NCBI RefSeq assembly: GCF_037038585.1
Contig: NC_092521.1
Span: 107,834,105 to 107,898,104, forward strand
Direction: 5' to 3'
Length of the DNA stretch: 64,000 nucleotides
Source of the DNA: Patagioenas fasciata
Taxonomy: Eukaryota; Chordata; Aves; Columbiformes; Columbidae
A model generated the notes under the pieces. That model ran no database searches. It was not told the origin of the DNA and worked only from the letters and a program-made list of their open reading frames with translations. A program made the position numbers and the translations under genes. Shown here in pieces: positions 60,802 to 64,000 of the stretch. The number at the start of each line of letters is the position of its first letter. Within the stretch, counting starts at the first letter, position 1.

Positions 60802-61555
60802 TGCGCTGCAGGAGCAGGAGAACGGTGGGAGCTGTGGCCGTGGCTACAGGAGAGCGGTGGCTACAGGAGATATGGCCAGCTCTGTCATCCAGCAGTGGTG
60901 GTCATGCTTGCGGAATGACATGCTAATGTCTTTTAATAACATGTCATTTAATAACAGGACAACTCTGAGGCATGAGCAGTACTTAGGCACAGTGCCGCAG
61001 TCCCAGCCACTTGCTAAAGTTCATGTATCTGGCTAATTAACCAAATGAAATGTGACTGCCCAGTTGGGAATACCCTTTTAAGGAGGGATGGCTTGGGCAG
61101 ATGGGGTAAGAAGGAAAGTGCCTGCTAGGATTTTTAATGGTGAAATAAAGCAAATGGCTCTACTGGGAGCACTGGGCATGGTGGAATAGGGAGAATGCTC
61201 CTCATGGCAGGGTGATAAAAGGAGAATATGAGTAGGCATGTCAACCCCAAAGGAACATTCTCTTTATTCCCCCATGGAAGAATGAGGAGAACGTTCATGC
61301 CGGGGAACGGCATTATGATAATGTTGCTGGCAAGGTATTGGCCATGGTGGAATAAGGAGAATGTTACTGGGATAGATGGAGGGGGAGAATTGATGGAGAA
61401 AGAGTGACTGCTGCTTATGGGGAAGGGGGGTTGAAGGAAAGGTGAACCTGTGTGAGAGGGCCTGACTATTATTTAACCTGGGCCTAAAGGACATCTTGGT
61501 CTTTTACTTCGGTGGTGCACCATACCATCTTTGGTGGAACAATTTGGATCCCAAA

Positions 61556-63327
61556 ATGTCCAGTAAGACAAAGATTGATGCAAACAGAAGGCCATGTAAT
61601 GACAGATGGGAAAGCGAATACATGTTTGTGTTTCAAGGAGAAAAAACAGTATGTCTTTTGTGTTATGAGACAGTGTCAGTGATAAATGAGTACAATGTAT
61701 GTCGTCCTTCTGAGATCAAACATGGAACTAAATATGCTAAATTTAACCTCCAAGAAAAACAATGATTGGTGCAAGAATTAAAAGGCAGACTGCAATCGCA
61801 GCAGAATATATTCACCAGAGCTATAGCCAAAAATGATGCAGCAGTAAAAGTTAGCTTTAGTGTGGCTGAAGAAATTGCTTGATCTTCTAAGTGTTTTTCA
61901 GAGGGTATATTTTTGAAGCAGTGCATGCTAAAGGTGTGTGAGTAACCATGCCCCAATCAAATACAGACTTTTTAAAATCTCAGTTTGTCAAGAAAGGAAC
62001 CAGTAGGAAATCTGACAACACAGCTGGCTGTTCAGTTATCTGGCTTTTTCTTTAGTTGTTGGTGAAAGCACAGGCAACACAGATACAGAGCATCTATCCA
62101 TTTTTATAACAGGTGTAAAGCCAGACTCCTCTGTCACCAAGGAGCTCATGGATGTAATTGCCATGCATGGGATGACAACCGGGAAGGACATATTTGATGC
62201 AGTGGAGAAGTCCGTAAGTAATAATAAATTATCCTGGGAAAATCTGCTGGGACTAACTACCGACGGCACATTTCCAATACGCGGAGAAAAAACAGGCTTG
62301 TTTGGACTAATCAAGGAGAAAAATGCAAAAAAGTAACTGCGACGCACCTCTCATAATGTTTCATTGCATTATTCATCAAGAAACTCTGTGTGGAAAGACT
62401 CTGGAACTGGATGATATTTTGACCACAGTCCTGAAAACAGTGAACTTCATTTGGGCGTGTAGCTTGAATCATCACCAGTTCCAAGTGTTTTTGCAGGAAA
62501 TGGACTGAATGGCATGAAGACGTACCATAGCATACAGAAGTTAAGTTGCTGAGCAGGTGTGTAGTCCTGAAAGGGTTTTTTGAGCTTAGGGAAGAAATTG
62601 CATTTTTCATACAAAGTAAAGGAAAACTCTTGCCTGAGCCATCGAATCCAAACTGGCTGTGTGACTTTGCTATTGTGACATAACTGAGCATCTTGTCCAA
62701 CTGAATTAGAAGCTGCAGGGATGCAAACAAGATATCATGCAGATGTCCGACATGATCACAGCTTTCCAGTGTAAACTTCACCTATGGAAGTCACAAGTGT
62801 ACAAGGACAATCTTGCCCACTTTCCTCTTTGTCAGGGCATCTCAGCCTCAGTTCCTAGTGCTCTTTCATACATTCAATTGGCTAACAAATTGATGAATTT
62901 GATCGGCACTTCTCAGACTTCAGAAGACAGCACTCAAGCTTTGCCGTCTCTGCCAATCCTTTCATCGCTGATGTTGACAGTGCACCTCACAACCTTCAGG
63001 TGGAGTTAATTAATATTCAAAGTGATAGTGGCCTGAGAGCAAAGTTCGAAGATGGTAAAACTGAGGACTTCTACCATCTACTATTGCTCCTGCTCTGATG
63101 CCACAGCTCCGACTTTACGCTGCCCGTATTCAATGTTTGGGAGCACCTACCTGTGCGAACACATGTTTTCAATAATGCATATAAACAAGACAACGCACAG
63201 ACCATGCATCACCAATGACAACCTCTATGCTGTTCTACAAATTGCTACAGCACAAGACCCGAAACCAGTCATAGACACAGTAATCTCAGAAAAACGGTGT
63301 CAGGCATCTGTCCAGAAAACAAAATAG
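61556..63327 (+). pseudogene. hAT transposase gene, degenerate
   Basis: The protein would bind element ends and cut with a DDE-type hAT core. Readable blocks start with a BED-like zinc-finger region (ESEYMFVFQGEKTVCLLC, then IKHGTKYAKF) that keeps CxxC but has lost the first His of the usual RRHYETKH. A long helix QNIFTRAIAKNDAAVKVSF follows. Then come a block with [18 protein letters not shown] and [18 protein letters not shown], whose TTDG aspartate is at 62262-62264. [13 protein letters not shown] is in another frame after an A-run shift near 62327. Blocks near 63000 ([18 protein letters not shown]) and the C-terminal hAT dimerisation block GSTYLCEHMFSIMHINKT (63135-63190) end the gene. 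Three frames are used and several stops intervene. Confidence 0.88.
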
Positions 63328-63468
63328 GTAAGCCTAAAACCTGAATTTGAATATAATTGAGTTGTTGTGTTTGTATTTTGCTCTGTATTGTTATTTTCAG
63401 AACTGGATCAATAAATGAGGATGGCACGTGACATGCCAGTGTCTCAAGTTATTTAACAATATGTTCAG

Positions 63469-63610
63469 CCTCACGGTTGCCCTCAAAGGGTTGATCATAA
63501 TGGTAATATTATATAAATGTAACTACTTAACAGCTTGCTCAACTGTTAAGGAGTAGTTACATTTATACAGTTCTAAATTTACATTTGGCCCTTTGAAGGC
63601 AACCATGAGG
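63469..63610. repeat. 142-bp imperfect palindrome at the hAT 3' end
   Basis: Outer arms are CCTCACGGTTGCCCTCAAAGGG (63469-63490) and its near-complement at 63589-63610. Inner arms are 63512-63533 and 63543-63567 (TATAAATGTAACTAC..TTAACAG) around a 9-base loop. Both arm pairs share the same centre, about 63539.5, so they form one long hairpin. Subterminal hairpins of this kind are expected in hAT elements. Confidence 0.88.
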
Positions 63611-63649
63611 TTGATGTAGCCTTCGGTGAAAATTAGTTTGGCACCCCTG

Positions 63650-63657
63650 GTATAAAC
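63650..63657 (+). repeat. Right 8-bp target-site duplication of the hAT element
   Basis: GTATAAAC, identical to 60509-60516. Confidence 0.9.
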
Positions 63658-64000
63658 CAATCTCATGAGAAGAAACAATTACTTTTGGCATAAATCTTTC
63701 TAAAAATAAAAGGGAAATATATTTCAAAGTTACTTCAATTCCTATCCACAACCAAAAACCAGCCATAAAGTCACATTTATCTTTTCAGTGATTGATAGCC
63801 TTGCTGAGTATTACAAGCTGTTAAAGAAGTCTAGAGGCTTTTTATTATTGGCCAAATGTTAATTCTGCTGAACTGAAAAAATAAACTTCCAGAAAATATA
63901 TGAATTTGTCTCTATGAATATGCTTTTGCAGTATATCCCACTCTGTCATCATGACACAGTACGTTTTATAGATATGGTGAGCTGGATTCTATTCTGATTT
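63658..64000. other. AT-rich flank, no gene seen
   Basis: Unique-looking sequence to the window end with no repeat family recognised. Confidence 0.5.

Larger units (their letters stand above)
60517..63649 (+). mobile_element. Complete, inactive hAT (Charlie-like) DNA transposon
   Basis: A 3133-bp element flanked by exact 8-bp duplications. The left end is CACGGCTGGCAAACAC. The right end, read inward, is CAGGGGTGCCAAACTA. These make an imperfect terminal repeat of the CA(G)GG..TGCCAAAC type common in Charlie-like hAT elements. The left end continues with GGCCCACAGGCCAAATCC, another familiar hAT-Charlie feature. Inside are a 54-bp minisatellite, a G-rich leader, a degenerate transposase gene (61556-63327) and a palindromic 3' end (63469-63610). 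The transposase relates to the family from which genes such as GTF2IRD2 took their hAT domain. Stops and frameshifts show it is dead. Confidence 0.9.

Noticed and set aside
60650..61036. 128-codon Cys-rich plus-strand frame and its antisense counterparts
   Set aside because: The frame is explained by a 54-bp tandem repeat in the hAT 5' region. No signal peptide or known Cys-pattern domain is present, so it is not called a gene.
1..64000. CRISPR arrays, bacterial operons, tRNA or rRNA genes
   Set aside because: No regularly spaced direct repeats, no ribosome-binding-site/ORF tandem organisation and no cloverleaf or rRNA signature were seen. The sequence is vertebrate in character.

Overview
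The window looks like bird nuclear DNA: AT-rich, mostly intergenic or intronic, with no bacterial-style gene density. The evidence is eight CR1 LINE segments carrying the avian CR1 3' signature (the ATTCTRTGATTCTRTG-like end, or recognisable CR1 ORF1/ORF2 protein remnants). Three solo LTRs of about 575 bp belong to the avian endogenous-retrovirus type whose ends read TGT..CTGG / TTAAACCACGACA. No complete protein-coding gene is visible. Almost every long open frame lies inside a transposon remnant or appears fortuitous.

Layout. 1-10,110: AT-rich non-repetitive DNA with two candidate coding exons (443-573 and 5,347-5,549, both +), unrecognised and of low confidence. 10,113-20,965: the repeat-dense block, holding a CR1 (-), solo LTR 1 (+), solo LTR 2 (+, CpG-rich), two CR1s (-), an internally deleted CR1 (+) that keeps part of ORF1 and the tail of ORF2, and a mariner transposon remnant (-). 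20,966-32,891: mainly unique sequence with one CR1 (-). 32,892-33,463: solo LTR 3 (-). 34,790-39,000: two CR1 fragments head to tail (+), the second about 3 kb with ORF1, endonuclease and reverse-transcriptase remnants. 39,001-60,516: mostly unique AT-rich DNA with simple repeats, one CR1 (-) at 46,288 and a pair of diverged local duplicates near 50 kb. 60,517-63,649: a complete but inactivated hAT (Charlie-like) DNA transposon flanked by a perfect 8-bp target-site duplication.

The elements do not form a working system. Each protein remnant is broken by stops, frameshifts or lost catalytic residues. The most informative points are: the mariner, whose terminal repeat and protein resemble the Hsmar1 lineage and which has lost two of three catalytic aspartates; the hAT copy with both termini, a 142-bp palindrome and a 54-bp cysteine-coding minisatellite; the exact target duplications of two LTRs; the strong CpG contrast between LTR 2 and the other LTRs; and two small exon-like segments. 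I found no convincing evidence of a novel biological system. No species, chromosome or neighbouring gene can be assigned from this sequence alone.
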